Part shown: piece by piece, positions 33,837 through 43,142 of the stretch
Position numbering within the stretch: position 1 is the first letter of the stretch
How the letters are laid out: each line of letters opens with the position of its first letter
Assembly (NCBI RefSeq): GCF_030540835.1
Contig: NZ_JAUOEK010000118.1
Coordinates: forward strand, 1 to 56,967
Direction: 5' to 3'
DNA from: Flavivirga aquimarina
GTDB taxonomy: Bacteria > Bacteroidota > Bacteroidia > Flavobacteriales > Flavobacteriaceae
Length of the DNA stretch: 56,967 nucleotides
The notes under the pieces: generated by a model
What the model was told of the DNA's origin: nothing
What the model saw: the letters and a program-made list of their open reading frames with translations, nothing else
The model's database searches: none
Translations under genes and position numbers: made by a program

Positions 33837-36800
33837 TTATAAAGTAACTCTAATACCAAGATTATACCCCTGCGTCTGTGGAAAAGTACTAACATCAACA
33901 CCAAGTCCAGTCCCTAATTGGGTACTAGTAAAGTTTCCTTGTGGATCTATCCCTGGATAATTTGTAATAGTAAATAGGTTTGTTCCTTGTAGGGTGATAT
34001 CAATACCTGAAATTGTTCTATTTTTAAAAACTTTTTTCGGTATTGAATACCCGATAGATACTTGACTTAAACGCAGATACGAAGCATCAAACAAATACGC
34101 ATCAGAAAATAACGAATTTACTGAGCTAAATAAGGTTATCCTTGGAAACTGAGCATCTCGAACATCATCTACTACTCCAGCGCTCTGCCCAACAATACTA
34201 TTAGATTGATTTTCAAACGCAACACCTCCACCAGATCTAAAAGCATCTTCCCATAGCCTTTTATGACCATATGCATAAACAAAAGTGGCATTGATTCTGA
34301 AACCTTTATGGCTATACCCTAAACCAAAACCTCCAAATCCATCGGGCGTTGCTGATCCTATATTTACGCGATCTTCATCTGTAATCTCACCATCACCATT
34401 TTGATCTAAATAAATTATATCACCTTTAGTTTCTTCTCCTCTACTATGTCGAATTAATCCTACGCCTCCATCTTCAGTTCTAGGTCTATAAGAAGCAGCA
34501 TCTTCAGCTGAATCGAAAAACCTTCCGGCTGTTTGAAACCCCCACCACTCATCGACTGAACCACCTTCGACCAATCTCTGAAAAGGCTCAGAGAAATCTG
34601 GAAAAAACAGTTCATTAGTAGTTCCATTAATTTTTGTGACTTTAGTGTCATTGGTAGCCCAATTAAAGTTAAAGGTCAAACGATGATTTTCTGTACGAAT
34701 AATATCATAATTAAAGGAGATTTCGTAACCGTCATTATCTAATGAACCGATGTTAGTAGGCACTTCAGTAAAGGAAGAACTTGTAGCTATATTTGTACTA
34801 AAAAGAGCTTCCCTACTTTGTTTTTTATATTTTCCAAGAGTTCCAGATACACGGCCATTAAATAATGAAAAATCAATCCCCAAATCTAATAGGTCTGTCT
34901 CTTCCCACTGTAAGTTTCTATTCCCTATAGAATTTGGTATTAAACCAGGAGCTCCATTATAAGTAGTACCTGCAAATGTAGAAAGGTGATCAAAATTCCC
35001 TATATCTTGTCCTCCGGTTGTACCAAAAGATGCTCTTAACTTTAAAAAAGGCACATATTTTTGCATTTTATCTGACTGCATAAATTTTTCGCCAGAAACT
35101 ACCCATGCTATTGCTCCAGAAGGGAAATAACCCCAACGTCTGTTGGCTCCAAAACGAGAAGAACCATCGCGACGAATTGTACCAGAGACTATATAACGCT
35201 TATCGAATTGGTACTGCCCTCTTGCAAACTGAGAAATTAAGGCATTATCCGATTCACTTTCGTTTATAAAATCGATAAAAGAGGCAGATCCAAAACCATC
35301 TAGAACCTCATTATCAGGAAAACCATTTCCTTGTATATTTAATTGATATCTATTACTTCGCTCAAAAGTATATCCTAATAAACCCGTTACATCGTGTTTT
35401 TCATTAAATATTTTTTTATAGCTTAATGTGTTTTCCCATATGTTTGAAGATGTTGTGCTTAAGTTCGTTTGTTTCAAACCTTCTTCCTCAACTTGAAGAC
35501 TTCCTCTTTTTTTAAAAACAACACTTTCGGTATCGACGTAATTGTTGGAAAATGCTGTTCTAAATAGGAAGTCTTTTAAAAACTTAACTTCTAAATAAGC
35601 TGTCCCTTGAAAAATCACATTTTCACTTAAATTATCGTTTTCCAAATCCAATAAAGGATTTTGTGTAAATCCGTCATCTCCTAGAAATAAAGTGCCATCA
35701 GGATTATATGCTGGGAAATCTGGACGCGTTGTTTTTAGATTATTTACTAATGCATCCTTATTATCGGCTTCTCTAGTTGAGCCACTTAAATTCAACCCAA
35801 ATTTTAAGTTTTTACTAAATTTAGTGTCAAAATTAATTCGACCACTATATCTTTCACTAAACCCAGTTTTAACGACACCTTCAGTTTTATTATAACTAAA
35901 AGATGTGAAATAAGATGTATTCTCTGAACCTCCTCTCGCAGAGAAAGAATGAGTTGTTGTAATAGGAGATTGTGTTAAAAGATCTAACCAATTAGGAACT
36001 TGACTTTCCGTATTAAATGCATCAGGTAGTAAAGCAAAAGTAGATTGTCCATCAAATTCACTTGTATTTAGCTCAAAAAAAGCAGCTCTATCTAGGATGA
36101 AACGGCTAAAACCAGGATTACCCCTGGCTAAAACATCTTCATTGGACACATTTGTTAAAAAATCGACATATTCGTCTCTCTCCAAATAATCAAAATCATT
36201 CCAATCAGCAACTGAAATGCCAACGTTGGTTGATATTTCAAAAACAGGCTTACTATTATAGGAACCTTTTTTTGTTGTTACAAGAACGACTCCGTTTGTT
36301 GCTCTAGATCCATATATTGCAGTAGCTGATGCATCTTTTAAAATATCAATACTCTGTATATCATCTAAATTTAGATTATAGAAGATGTTATTGGCATCAC
36401 CCTCAAGTAGACCAAAAATGTTACCGTCATCAGATTGGGCATATTGTGGAACACCGTCGATAACCCACAATGGTTGATTAGTACCACTAAGTGAAGACCC
36501 GCCACGTATAATAACACTTATAGGAGAGGTTGGCGATGCCGACTGAATCTGTACACTAACTCCCGCAGCCTTACCCTGTATTAAACTTTCTGCAGTAGCC
36601 CCCAATGGTGCAGTTTTTATTGCTCCTGCGCTTATACTAGAAATTGTACCCGTTACATCTCTTACTTTAGAAGTTCCATATCCTATTACCACAACTTCAT
36701 CAAGCCCTGATAAATCTGGAATCAAGGTCACATCTATATCGGTTCTAGAATCAACAACAATTTCTTGGGTTTTATATCCTAGATAACTAAAGATTAAAAC

Positions 36801-37346
36801 AGTGCTTTTTACATCTGCATCTCTTAGATTAAGCGAATATTTACCATCAAAATCTGTTGAGGTTCCTGTTTTTGCTCCTTTTATAATAACATTCACACCT
36901 GGTAACGGTTCTCCTTTATCACTAACCACGGTTCCTCTAATAATGTGTTGTATCGTTTGTGGAATGGTGTTCTGTATAGGAACCTTTATTTTAATCACAA
37001 TAGTTTTATCTGCCGAAAAGCTATAGACAAACTCTTCTTGTGGCAAGGTTTTTTCTAAAAGCTTGTTTGCTTTAATCGTTCCCTTTTTCAATAAAACTTT
37101 AGGATAGTTTTCAAATAAATCAGACCTGTAAATGAAGGTATAATTCGTTTGATCTTTTATTATTTTAAATACCTTATCAATAGTAACCCATTGGTCTTGA
37201 TTGATAATTACTTTTTCTTGAGAGAACGACGGTTTAGGTGCTAAACTGAAAACTGTCGTGCATAATAACAAAATAATTATTCTCATAATCATAAAGGGTA
37301 ACCGCTTTCCAGGAATGGAACGGAGTTTAATTAATTTAATTTTCAT
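33837..37346 (-). CDS. SusC/RagA TonB-dependent transporter with STN domain
   Basis: This is a 1169-residue outer-membrane transporter. The signal peptide (hydrophobic MRIIILLLCTTVFSL region) is followed by an STN (secretin/TonB short N-terminal) domain at about 45-115. A carboxypeptidase-like domain comes next (RGTVVSDKGEPLPGVNV, about 137-215), then the plug with VVIGYGTSKVRDVTGTISS and the SusC-type DASATAIYGSRATNGVVLVTTKKG, and a 22-strand barrel. The STN domain couples it to the FecR anti-sigma factor encoded upstream, allowing substrate-dependent induction. Confidence 0.95.
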   Translation of the reverse strand: MKIKLIKLRSIPGKRLPFMIMRIIILLLCTTVFSLAPKPSFSQEKVIINQDQWVTIDKVFKIIKDQTNYTFIYRSDLFENYPKVLLKKGTIKANKLLEKTLPQEEFVYSFSADKTIVIKIKVPIQNTIPQTIQHIIRGTVVSDKGEPLPGVNVIIKGAKTGTSTDFDGKYSLNLRDADVKSTVLIFSYLGYKTQEIVVDSRTDIDVTLIPDLSGLDEVVVIGYGTSKVRDVTGTISSISAGAIKTAPLGATAESLIQGKAAGVSVQIQSASPTSPISVIIRGGSSLSGTNQPLWVIDGVPQYAQSDDGNIFGLLEGDANNIFYNLNLDDIQSIDILKDASATAIYGSRATNGVVLVTTKKGSYNSKPVFEISTNVGISVADWNDFDYLERDEYVDFLTNVSNEDVLARGNPGFSRFILDRAAFFELNTSEFDGQSTFALLPDAFNTESQVPNWLDLLTQSPITTTHSFSARGGSENTSYFTSFSYNKTEGVVKTGFSERYSGRINFDTKFSKNLKFGLNLSGSTREADNKDALVNNLKTTRPDFPAYNPDGTLFLGDDGFTQNPLLDLENDNLSENVIFQGTAYLEVKFLKDFLFRTAFSNNYVDTESVVFKKRGSLQVEEEGLKQTNLSTTSSNIWENTLSYKKIFNEKHDVTGLLGYTFERSNRYQLNIQGNGFPDNEVLDGFGSASFIDFINESESDNALISQFARGQYQFDKRYIVSGTIRRDGSSRFGANRRWGYFPSGAIAWVVSGEKFMQSDKMQKYVPFLKLRASFGTTGGQDIGNFDHLSTFAGTTYNGAPGLIPNSIGNRNLQWEETDLLDLGIDFSLFNGRVSGTLGKYKKQSREALFSTNIATSSSFTEVPTNIGSLDNDGYEISFNYDIIRTENHRLTFNFNWATNDTKVTKINGTTNELFFPDFSEPFQRLVEGGSVDEWWGFQTAGRFFDSAEDAASYRPRTEDGGVGLIRHSRGEETKGDIIYLDQNGDGEITDEDRVNIGSATPDGFGGFGLGYSHKGFRINATFVYAYGHKRLWEDAFRSGGGVAFENQSNSIVGQSAGVVDDVRDAQFPRITLFSSVNSLFSDAYLFDASYLRLSQVSIGYSIPKKVFKNRTISGIDITLQGTNLFTITNYPGIDPQGNFTSTQLGTGLGVDVSTFPQTQGYNLGIRVTL

Positions 37347-37433
37347 AAATTTGTATTGGTTAGTTAAACATTAATTAATCAATTTATAACGGGATATTAC
37401 TGGCTGTGAGATGTTAAGTTTTATCCCTTTTTT

Positions 37434-38579
37434 TTACTCTATTATTAAATTTCTATCATTAAAAGTATAAATCATATTATTAGTATTTTGAATGGTTTCT
37501 AGTATTTTTAGTATGGATTGCTGCTTATTCAAGACACCTGTAAATTCAATATTTTTCATTTCATTATTAGTAATAATAATATCGACATCATACCAACGTG
37601 ATAAAACTTTCATAATATCTTTTAGTGGTTTATTATTAAAGCTAAACAAACCGTTTCGCCAAGATATTTCTTCTTCTACTTCAATAGGGTATATATCAAA
37701 ATCTCCTGTACTATGGGATAATTTCGACTGCTGGCCTGGACTTAATAATTTTTTATGGTTTTTATTACTTATCGAAATACTACCTTCAACTAAGGTGGTA
37801 AAAACCTCTGTTTCGTCTCGGTAAGCTTTTATATTAAACGCTGTTCCTAAAACTGTGATATTTTGTTTCTCTGTTTTTAAGGCAAATGCATCTCCATTAT
37901 GTTCATTACTTTTGGAAACCTCAAAATACGCTTCTCCATAAACTAACTCTACTTCTCTTACTTTGCCACCAACAAAACTCACCGGATACTTTAGCTGTGA
38001 ATCTGAGTTTAACCAAACTTCAGTACCATCGGATAGTATAGCATGGTACTGCCCACCTCTAGGGATGGTCAAATAGTTATACTCAACGATTTCAGTCTTG
38101 TTTTTTCCGGTTTTATATACGATTTCTGTACCATCACCAATTATTTCCTCATCTTGATAAACCGCTTCGTTGTCTAAAACCACTTTCGCCCCATTAGCAA
38201 GTGTAAGTGTAGCTTTGTTCGTGCCGGGTTTAATGGAAACACTATTATTTTTATTTTGGTCGTCAGATAAGTTGTTCTTATTTAAAAAGAAATACCCAGA
38301 GGTAGCGAATATTAGAATAGCGGCAGCATATTTAATAAATTTTGTTCTGTAAAAAGGAACAACCTTGCTCGCGGACTTTTCGGTATCGATTTTATGCTTA
38401 ACATTGCGATAAGCCCTATCCACATCATTCTTCAATGTTGCCAAATTCAAATCGTGATAATCCTTAATGTAGCTTTCAAATTCAGATTGATTCTCAGGTT
38501 TATCCAACCATTTACAAAGTGCTTCAAGCTCTTTTTCTGTAATTCTATTTGTTATATATTTTATTATATACTTTTTCAA
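37434..38579 (-). CDS. FecR-type anti-sigma factor (DUF4974)
   Basis: This is a 381-residue inner-membrane protein. The cytoplasmic N-terminal about 80 residues bind the sigma factor. One transmembrane segment lies at about 85-103 (FIKYAAAILIFATSGYFFL). A periplasmic FecR domain follows (YLTIPRGGQYHAILSDGTEVWLNSDSQLKYP, AYFEVSKS), then a DUF4974 domain at the C-terminus (NKPLKDIMKVLSRWYDVDI). It receives the signal from the STN domain of the adjacent SusC and releases the divergently encoded ECF sigma factor. Confidence 0.93.
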   Translation of the reverse strand: MKKYIIKYITNRITEKELEALCKWLDKPENQSEFESYIKDYHDLNLATLKNDVDRAYRNVKHKIDTEKSASKVVPFYRTKFIKYAAAILIFATSGYFFLNKNNLSDDQNKNNSVSIKPGTNKATLTLANGAKVVLDNEAVYQDEEIIGDGTEIVYKTGKNKTEIVEYNYLTIPRGGQYHAILSDGTEVWLNSDSQLKYPVSFVGGKVREVELVYGEAYFEVSKSNEHNGDAFALKTEKQNITVLGTAFNIKAYRDETEVFTTLVEGSISISNKNHKKLLSPGQQSKLSHSTGDFDIYPIEVEEEISWRNGLFSFNNKPLKDIMKVLSRWYDVDIIITNNEMKNIEFTGVLNKQQSILKILETIQNTNNMIYTFNDRNLIIE

Positions 38580-38680
38580 AATATTTTGATTATTTAACCG
38601 TATTTTTATACTATTGCTTATGAATTCAATAAAACCCCTAAAAAAATTTAATCTTTTTTTTGTATTTATAAGATTTCCTT

Positions 38681-39271
38681 ATGAATGAGTTAGAAGTTAT
38701 TAAAAGATTTAGAGCTGGAGAAGAAAGTGCATTTAGATATCTATTTAATCTATATTATGATAGATTAGTCGCTTATATAGCTATGTATACTCATGATAAA
38801 ATGAGTTCGGAAGATATTGTACAACAGGCTTTTATTGATTTGTGGAATGATAGAAATAAATTAGACGAACTAAAGTCTCCAAAAAACTATTTATATGCTA
38901 TAGCTTATAATAGATTTATTGATAGTGTTAATAAAAATAAACGCCAGAATAAATTATTAGATCAAGTTTACGAAAGAGCTTTACGAGATAGGATAAATGG
39001 AGATACTGAACAATTAGAGAAACGCATAGAAAAAATGAACCATATTATAGAATCTTTACCTCCAAAGTGTAAAGAGATTATAATAATGAACAAGATGCAG
39101 GGCTTTAAATATAAAGAAATTGCAGAAATCATGAATATTTCTATAAAAACAGTTGAAGCTCAAATGGGGATAGCATATAAGAAAATACGCAAAGGTTTTG
39201 AAAAAGATAAACTTACACTATTTTTTTTAAGGTTAGTTAAACCGGTTAAAAACCTCGACCAGCCCCAATAA
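38681..39271 (+). CDS. ECF sigma factor paired with FecR/SusC
   Basis: This is a 196-residue sigma-70 family protein (Bacteroidetes family 1-like). Region 2 has EESAFRYLFNLYYDRLVAYI, EDIVQQAFIDLWNDR and the NYLYAIAYNRFID segment. Region 4 has IIESLPPKCKEIIIMNKMQGFKYKEIAEIMNISIKTVEAQ. It is divergent from the FecR gene with a 100-bp intergenic region that should hold both promoters. It presumably drives the SusC operon. Confidence 0.93.
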   Translation: MNELEVIKRFRAGEESAFRYLFNLYYDRLVAYIAMYTHDKMSSEDIVQQAFIDLWNDRNKLDELKSPKNYLYAIAYNRFIDSVNKNKRQNKLLDQVYERALRDRINGDTEQLEKRIEKMNHIIESLPPKCKEIIIMNKMQGFKYKEIAEIMNISIKTVEAQMGIAYKKIRKGFEKDKLTLFFLRLVKPVKNLDQPQ

Positions 39272-39317
39272 GATGATATAATATCCATTACAACTTGACA
39301 CCTTTTTTAGTTTAGGT

Positions 39318-39413
39318 ACTGCCCAATTCCTCAAGAGACAATACTACGTTGTATTAATTACCAAAAAACTCCTAATTTCTCAAAACTTCTTTTTTGCAAT
39401 TTTTACGGTCTGA
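39318..39413. repeat. intergenic repeat, copy 2 (partner at 20329-20428)
   Basis: This is the second copy of the roughly 100-bp intergenic sequence. It shares TTGCAATTTTTACGGTCTGA-like ends and the CCAAAAAACTCCTAATT block with copy 1. Here all reading frames are broken by stops. It follows the ECF sigma gene by about 45 bp. Confidence 0.5.
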
Positions 39414-39450
39414 TATGATTTTTAATAATGAACTCATCTTAATTCATATG

Positions 39451-39750
39451 TTACTTCGTATAATCATCAATTTCATCGTATGCTTCAACTGATATTCGCT
39501 TTCCAAGTTCATGCATCGATTGCATATGGGTGCGATTTTTATTAAGCCAAAAAACTCTCCAATCTTCAAAAGAATCCCACCTTGCTATAGTTTTTATTTC
39601 CTTACTGTTTTGAATATTTCGCAACATAAAACTACCTCTAGCCCCACGTACATTTTTATGAATTTCATTTGTCGTAGCCTTCCAGGTTTCAATAAAAAGT
39701 TCAATCTTTTCTGGCTCGACATGCCATATATAAATTACTCGTATCATCAT
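39451..39750 (-). CDS. antibiotic-biosynthesis-monooxygenase-like (ABM fold) protein
   Basis: This 99-residue protein has the dimeric alpha+beta-barrel pattern: MIRVIYIWHVEPEKIELFIETWK, GSFMLRNIQNSKEIKTIARWDSFEDWRVFW. Such small proteins act as heme-degrading or quinol monooxygenases, or as stress proteins without known activity. Either of two adjacent Met codons (39750 or 39747) could start it. It stands alone. Confidence 0.7.
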   Translation of the reverse strand: MMIRVIYIWHVEPEKIELFIETWKATTNEIHKNVRGARGSFMLRNIQNSKEIKTIARWDSFEDWRVFWLNKNRTHMQSMHELGKRISVEAYDEIDDYTK

Positions 39751-39892
39751 TAATTAGGTATTATTAGGATGCATTATAATACAAACAAAACTACACCTTT
39801 TAATATTTTGACCCCAATTTAGGATACTTTTAGATGAGTAAAAAAACAATTAACACTTAAATCTTTGATTTAATAAATGATGAAATGTTTAA

Positions 39893-40078
39893 TTTTTAAA
39901 AATAACCGAAGTATATATCTATCAAAGAGTACTGGACATTAAAAAGAGAAACTATTCTATTGAAATAAAAGAAGACAAACATGGCCAAACGGACTACATT
40001 TATAGCCCCCAATTATCCTTAGAAGCTTGGCTCCAAATTACAAGAAAACTAACCATTGCAGATGTCATTTTAAATTAG
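39893..40078 (+). pseudogene. open frame without start codon, unknown family
   Basis: Between a stop at 39890 and a stop at 40076 a frame of 61 codons reads naturally: YIYQRVLDIKKRNYSIEIK, then LSLEAWLQITRKLTIADVI. It has no ATG, GTG or TTG. A different frame just upstream contains ATGATGAAATG, so a frameshift at the poly-A near 39896 may have separated start from body. No function is recognised. The rest of 39751-40432 shows no gene. Confidence 0.4.
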
Positions 40079-40432
40079 CTGATACACTCTATATAAAAGA
40101 GGAATGAATTAAGAAAAAATATCAAATCTAAACCACAAGTGTAAACCGTGGTCATAATCTAAATTTTGGCACTTGTATTTCAACTTGAGAACATGAAGTT
40201 TCAAAAATAAGAACGGATGTTTTTTTTAGATTAAAGCGAGGTGAATTTATCACATTGCTGATGGTAAGAATAAAAAAGAGCGACTTAAATTATCAAAGAT
40301 TGAAAAATCTATGTTTTTTGTAATAATTCTACTGTTTTTGCGATTAATATAAATATATACTGCAAAAAGATTTTTTGTACCTTCAATTTTTAATTTAAAT
40401 TGAGACAATTACTTTAAGAGTTTAAAGTTGAA

Positions 40433-41290
40433 ATGAAAAAAATCCCTATAAGAAAAATAAAACCTCCCTATTCAGGATCCAATTTTTCTGAAAATTTTTG
40501 GATAAAAAGCCTTGCGGATATCCTCAATGGAAAACCACTTATAGAATCACTTCATAGGCACGCTTACTACTTTATGTTAGCATTACAAAGGGGAAAAGGT
40601 AAGCATAATATAGACTTCAAATCTTTTGATATAGCCAATTATTCATTGTTTTTCTTGCGACCTGGTCAAGTACATCAACTTCAGTTAGACTCAAAAAGCA
40701 AGGGCTATTTAATCAACTTTAGTACTGATTTATATGCAACTCAGAACAAATCTGAAAAACTTTTTTTACAGAGGGCTAGTAGTCAAAATTTTTATCAATT
40801 AGAAGCCGACAGCTTTAATAAGTTGTATCCGTTATTGGATTATATTTTTAAGGAGTACATGTTGAAAGAAGAAGGATATCAAGAGGCCATAAAGGCTAAT
40901 ATGATTATTTTATTGACTCAACTGGTTCGTCATCGATCCAATGCACTATCAACTAACGGAACGCCCTATATGCAAGAGCGCCTTGAGGAATTCATGGAGC
41001 TTTTAGCAGAACATATTTACACCAAGAAAAAAGTGGTTCAATATGCCGATATGATGAATTTGTCGCAGTACCAATTGAACACCATTAGCAAAACTTCTTT
41101 AGGCGTTACTTGCTCAGAAATGATTAAAGAACATATCATATTAGAAGCAAAACGGAATCTCCTTGCCACTTCAAATCAAGTTAATCAAATAGCTTTTCAT
41201 TTAGGATATGATGATGTTTCGCATTTCATCAGATTATTTAAAACACATACAGGATATACTCCCGATATGTTTCGGAACAAATTTAAATAA
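40433..41290 (+). CDS. AraC-family transcriptional regulator
   Basis: This is a 285-residue protein with an N-terminal cupin-like sensing domain (HRHAYYFMLALQRGKGKHNI, RPGQVHQLQL). The C-terminal double helix-turn-helix (about 185-285) contains YADMMNLSQYQLNTISKTSLG and the conserved QIAFHLGYDDVSHFIRLFKTHTGYTPDMFR. It precedes DUF2938 and DUF4180 genes and probably regulates them. A decayed copy of its 3' end lies at 54354. Confidence 0.92.
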   Translation: MKKIPIRKIKPPYSGSNFSENFWIKSLADILNGKPLIESLHRHAYYFMLALQRGKGKHNIDFKSFDIANYSLFFLRPGQVHQLQLDSKSKGYLINFSTDLYATQNKSEKLFLQRASSQNFYQLEADSFNKLYPLLDYIFKEYMLKEEGYQEAIKANMIILLTQLVRHRSNALSTNGTPYMQERLEEFMELLAEHIYTKKKVVQYADMMNLSQYQLNTISKTSLGVTCSEMIKEHIILEAKRNLLATSNQVNQIAFHLGYDDVSHFIRLFKTHTGYTPDMFRNKFK

Positions 41291-41404
41291 ATCCCATCTA
41301 TTTTGAATTTTATTCTATCTCCATAATGGGGATAGAAGCTAATTTTGAACAATTCAAAATAGCTTTTGCAAATGAATTGCAATAGCTCAAAAAAACAAAT
41401 TAAC

Positions 41405-41893
41405 ATGAATATATTGTTTAAAGTAATTCTTACGGGGGTTGGAGCAACCTTGGCTATGGATGTTTGGGGTTATATCCTTAGTTTATTCCAAATAAAATCA
41501 CTCAACTATGCTTTTGTGGGAAGATGGGTTGGTCATATGTTCAACGGGCAATTTTACCATGACAAAATTATGAATGCCACACCCATAAAAAATGAACTAT
41601 TACTAGGTTGGATATCACATTACGCTATTGGAATAACCTTTGCTTTTTTAATGTTTGCTATTTATGGCAAAGCATGGTTTGATAAGCCAACTTTATTTCC
41701 AGCATTGGTAATTGGATTAGCCACCATTGTAGCTCCTTTTTTTATCATGCAACCAGCTTTTGGCTTTGGGGCAGCTTGCTCAAACCTGCCAAATCCAGAT
41801 ACTTTGCGCCTAAAAAGCTTTATGGCGCATTTTATTTATGGCATCGGTTTATATCTTTGTACGATACTTATAAAGTACACATTCAAAAATTAA
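41405..41893 (+). CDS. DUF2938 membrane protein
   Basis: I start at ATG 41405 (MNILFKVILTGVGATLAMDVWG, 162 aa) rather than 13 codons upstream. Four to five membrane segments and conserved motifs (WGYILSLF, GRWVGHM, LLGWISHYAIGITFAFL, AACSNLPNPDTLRLKSFMAHFIYG) match DUF2938, an uncharacterised inner-membrane family. It lies 6 bp before a DUF4180 gene. Confidence 0.85.
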   Translation: MNILFKVILTGVGATLAMDVWGYILSLFQIKSLNYAFVGRWVGHMFNGQFYHDKIMNATPIKNELLLGWISHYAIGITFAFLMFAIYGKAWFDKPTLFPALVIGLATIVAPFFIMQPAFGFGAACSNLPNPDTLRLKSFMAHFIYGIGLYLCTILIKYTFKN

Positions 41894-41899
41894 ATCAAT

Positions 41900-42265
41900 A
41901 TGAATATAGAAATTATTGAAAACGAAGGGGTTCAAATAGCTAAACTGTCATCCGACCAAGTTGAGATAAGGAATGCTCAAGATGCTATAGAGATATTAAT
42001 GAACTGTCTATATAAAGGAGCTGAAAACATAATCGTAGCTAAAGAGAATTTGACACCCGATTTCTTTGAATTAAAAACAAAAGTAGCAGGTGAAATTTTA
42101 CAGAAATTTTCGACTTACGATTCTAAAATTGCCATAGTTGGAGATTTTAATAATATAAAAAGTAAGAGCCTAAAGGATTTTATTTTTGAAAGCAATAAGC
42201 TCGGACAAGTAAATTTTGTTGGTTCTGTAGAAGAGGGAATTGAAAAACTGACTTCAAAAAGTTGA
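41900..42265 (+). CDS. DUF4180 protein
   Basis: This 121-residue cytosolic protein fits DUF4180: QDAIEILMNCLYKGAENIIVAK, LTPDFFELKTKVAGEILQKF, YDSKIAIVGDF, LKDFIFESNKLGQVNFV. The fold is thought to be STAS/SpoIIAA-like (inference). It is frequently encoded beside AraC or MarR regulators. Here it is the last gene of the AraC-DUF2938-DUF4180 group. Confidence 0.82.
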   Translation: MNIEIIENEGVQIAKLSSDQVEIRNAQDAIEILMNCLYKGAENIIVAKENLTPDFFELKTKVAGEILQKFSTYDSKIAIVGDFNNIKSKSLKDFIFESNKLGQVNFVGSVEEGIEKLTSKS

Positions 42266-42390
42266 CAGCTACAGCAACCAAGTAATTATACAAAGCTATA
42301 AACGTAATTGATAATTTCTGAACCAAAGAGTTCATTTTTCTTTCTGCCTTGCATTTCATACATAAACCGTTAAAAAAAACCTAAACCCGA

Positions 42391-42465
42391 ATGAAATATA
42401 AAACGCTTATCTTAGGTTTTGATGGCACATAAACCGATACAAAAGAAAGTACATCAATTTGACCT
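42391..42465 (+). pseudogene. 5' remnant of a HAD-family hydrolase
   Basis: The frame reads MKYKTLILGFDGT-stop-TDTKES. This is the N-terminal motif I of HAD phosphatases (normally DFDGT) with the nucleophilic Asp changed to Gly and a nonsense TAA in place of a hydrophobic codon. Only about 25 codons remain before the next stop. Confidence 0.7.
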
Positions 42466-42509
42466 GTAGCTATATTTCAGGAGGAGACAAAAAAATATAT
42501 TACTAAAAA

Positions 42510-43115
42510 ATGAACAATATAGACCTTGCAAAAAGCTACGATAACATTGCGAAAAAATGGAATGACGAAATGCTACAATCCGAGTACGGACTCTCGATGG
42601 TCGAAAAAGCTATTCAGTTTTGTTCATCAAAAGACAATGCCCTTGATGTTGGGTGCGGCAGCGGAGGCAGAATAATAAACAAAATTTTAGAAGCCAAATT
42701 TACTATAAAGGGAATTGACATTTCCCATAAAATGCTTGAACTCGCAAAAGCTCAGCATTCGAATGTTAATTTTGAACAAGCAGACATAGTCGAATGGGAA
42801 ACAAATGAGAAATTTGACCTAATTGTGGCTTGGGATAGTATCTTTCATTTGCCCATTAAAAGCCATAAACCAGTGGTTGAAAAACTTTGCAACTTGCTCA
42901 AACCAAATGGAATTTTGTTATTCACTTTTGGCGATACAATTGACGAACATATTGACACTTGGCACAACGAAAAATTTTGTTACGGATCCGTTGGAATAAC
43001 AGAAATTCTTCATATAATATCGAATTCTAGTTGTGAATGCAAACATTTGGAATTGGATCAATACCCTTCTAAACACGTAAGCATCATTGTAAAAAGGAAT
43101 ATTGAAACGAACTGA
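42510..43115 (+). CDS. class I SAM-dependent methyltransferase
   Basis: This 201-residue protein has Rossmann motif I ALDVGCGSGGR (44-54), an acidic residue after strand 2 (GIDISHKML), motif II QADIVEW, and FDLIVAWDSIFHLP. It is the methyltransferase_25/UbiE-like type. The substrate is unknown. A decayed copy of its first about 30 codons lies at 54553. Confidence 0.87.
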   Translation: MNNIDLAKSYDNIAKKWNDEMLQSEYGLSMVEKAIQFCSSKDNALDVGCGSGGRIINKILEAKFTIKGIDISHKMLELAKAQHSNVNFEQADIVEWETNEKFDLIVAWDSIFHLPIKSHKPVVEKLCNLLKPNGILLFTFGDTIDEHIDTWHNEKFCYGSVGITEILHIISNSSCECKHLELDQYPSKHVSIIVKRNIETN

Positions 43116-43142
43116 TATATTTTAAGATTAGCATGCTCATAG

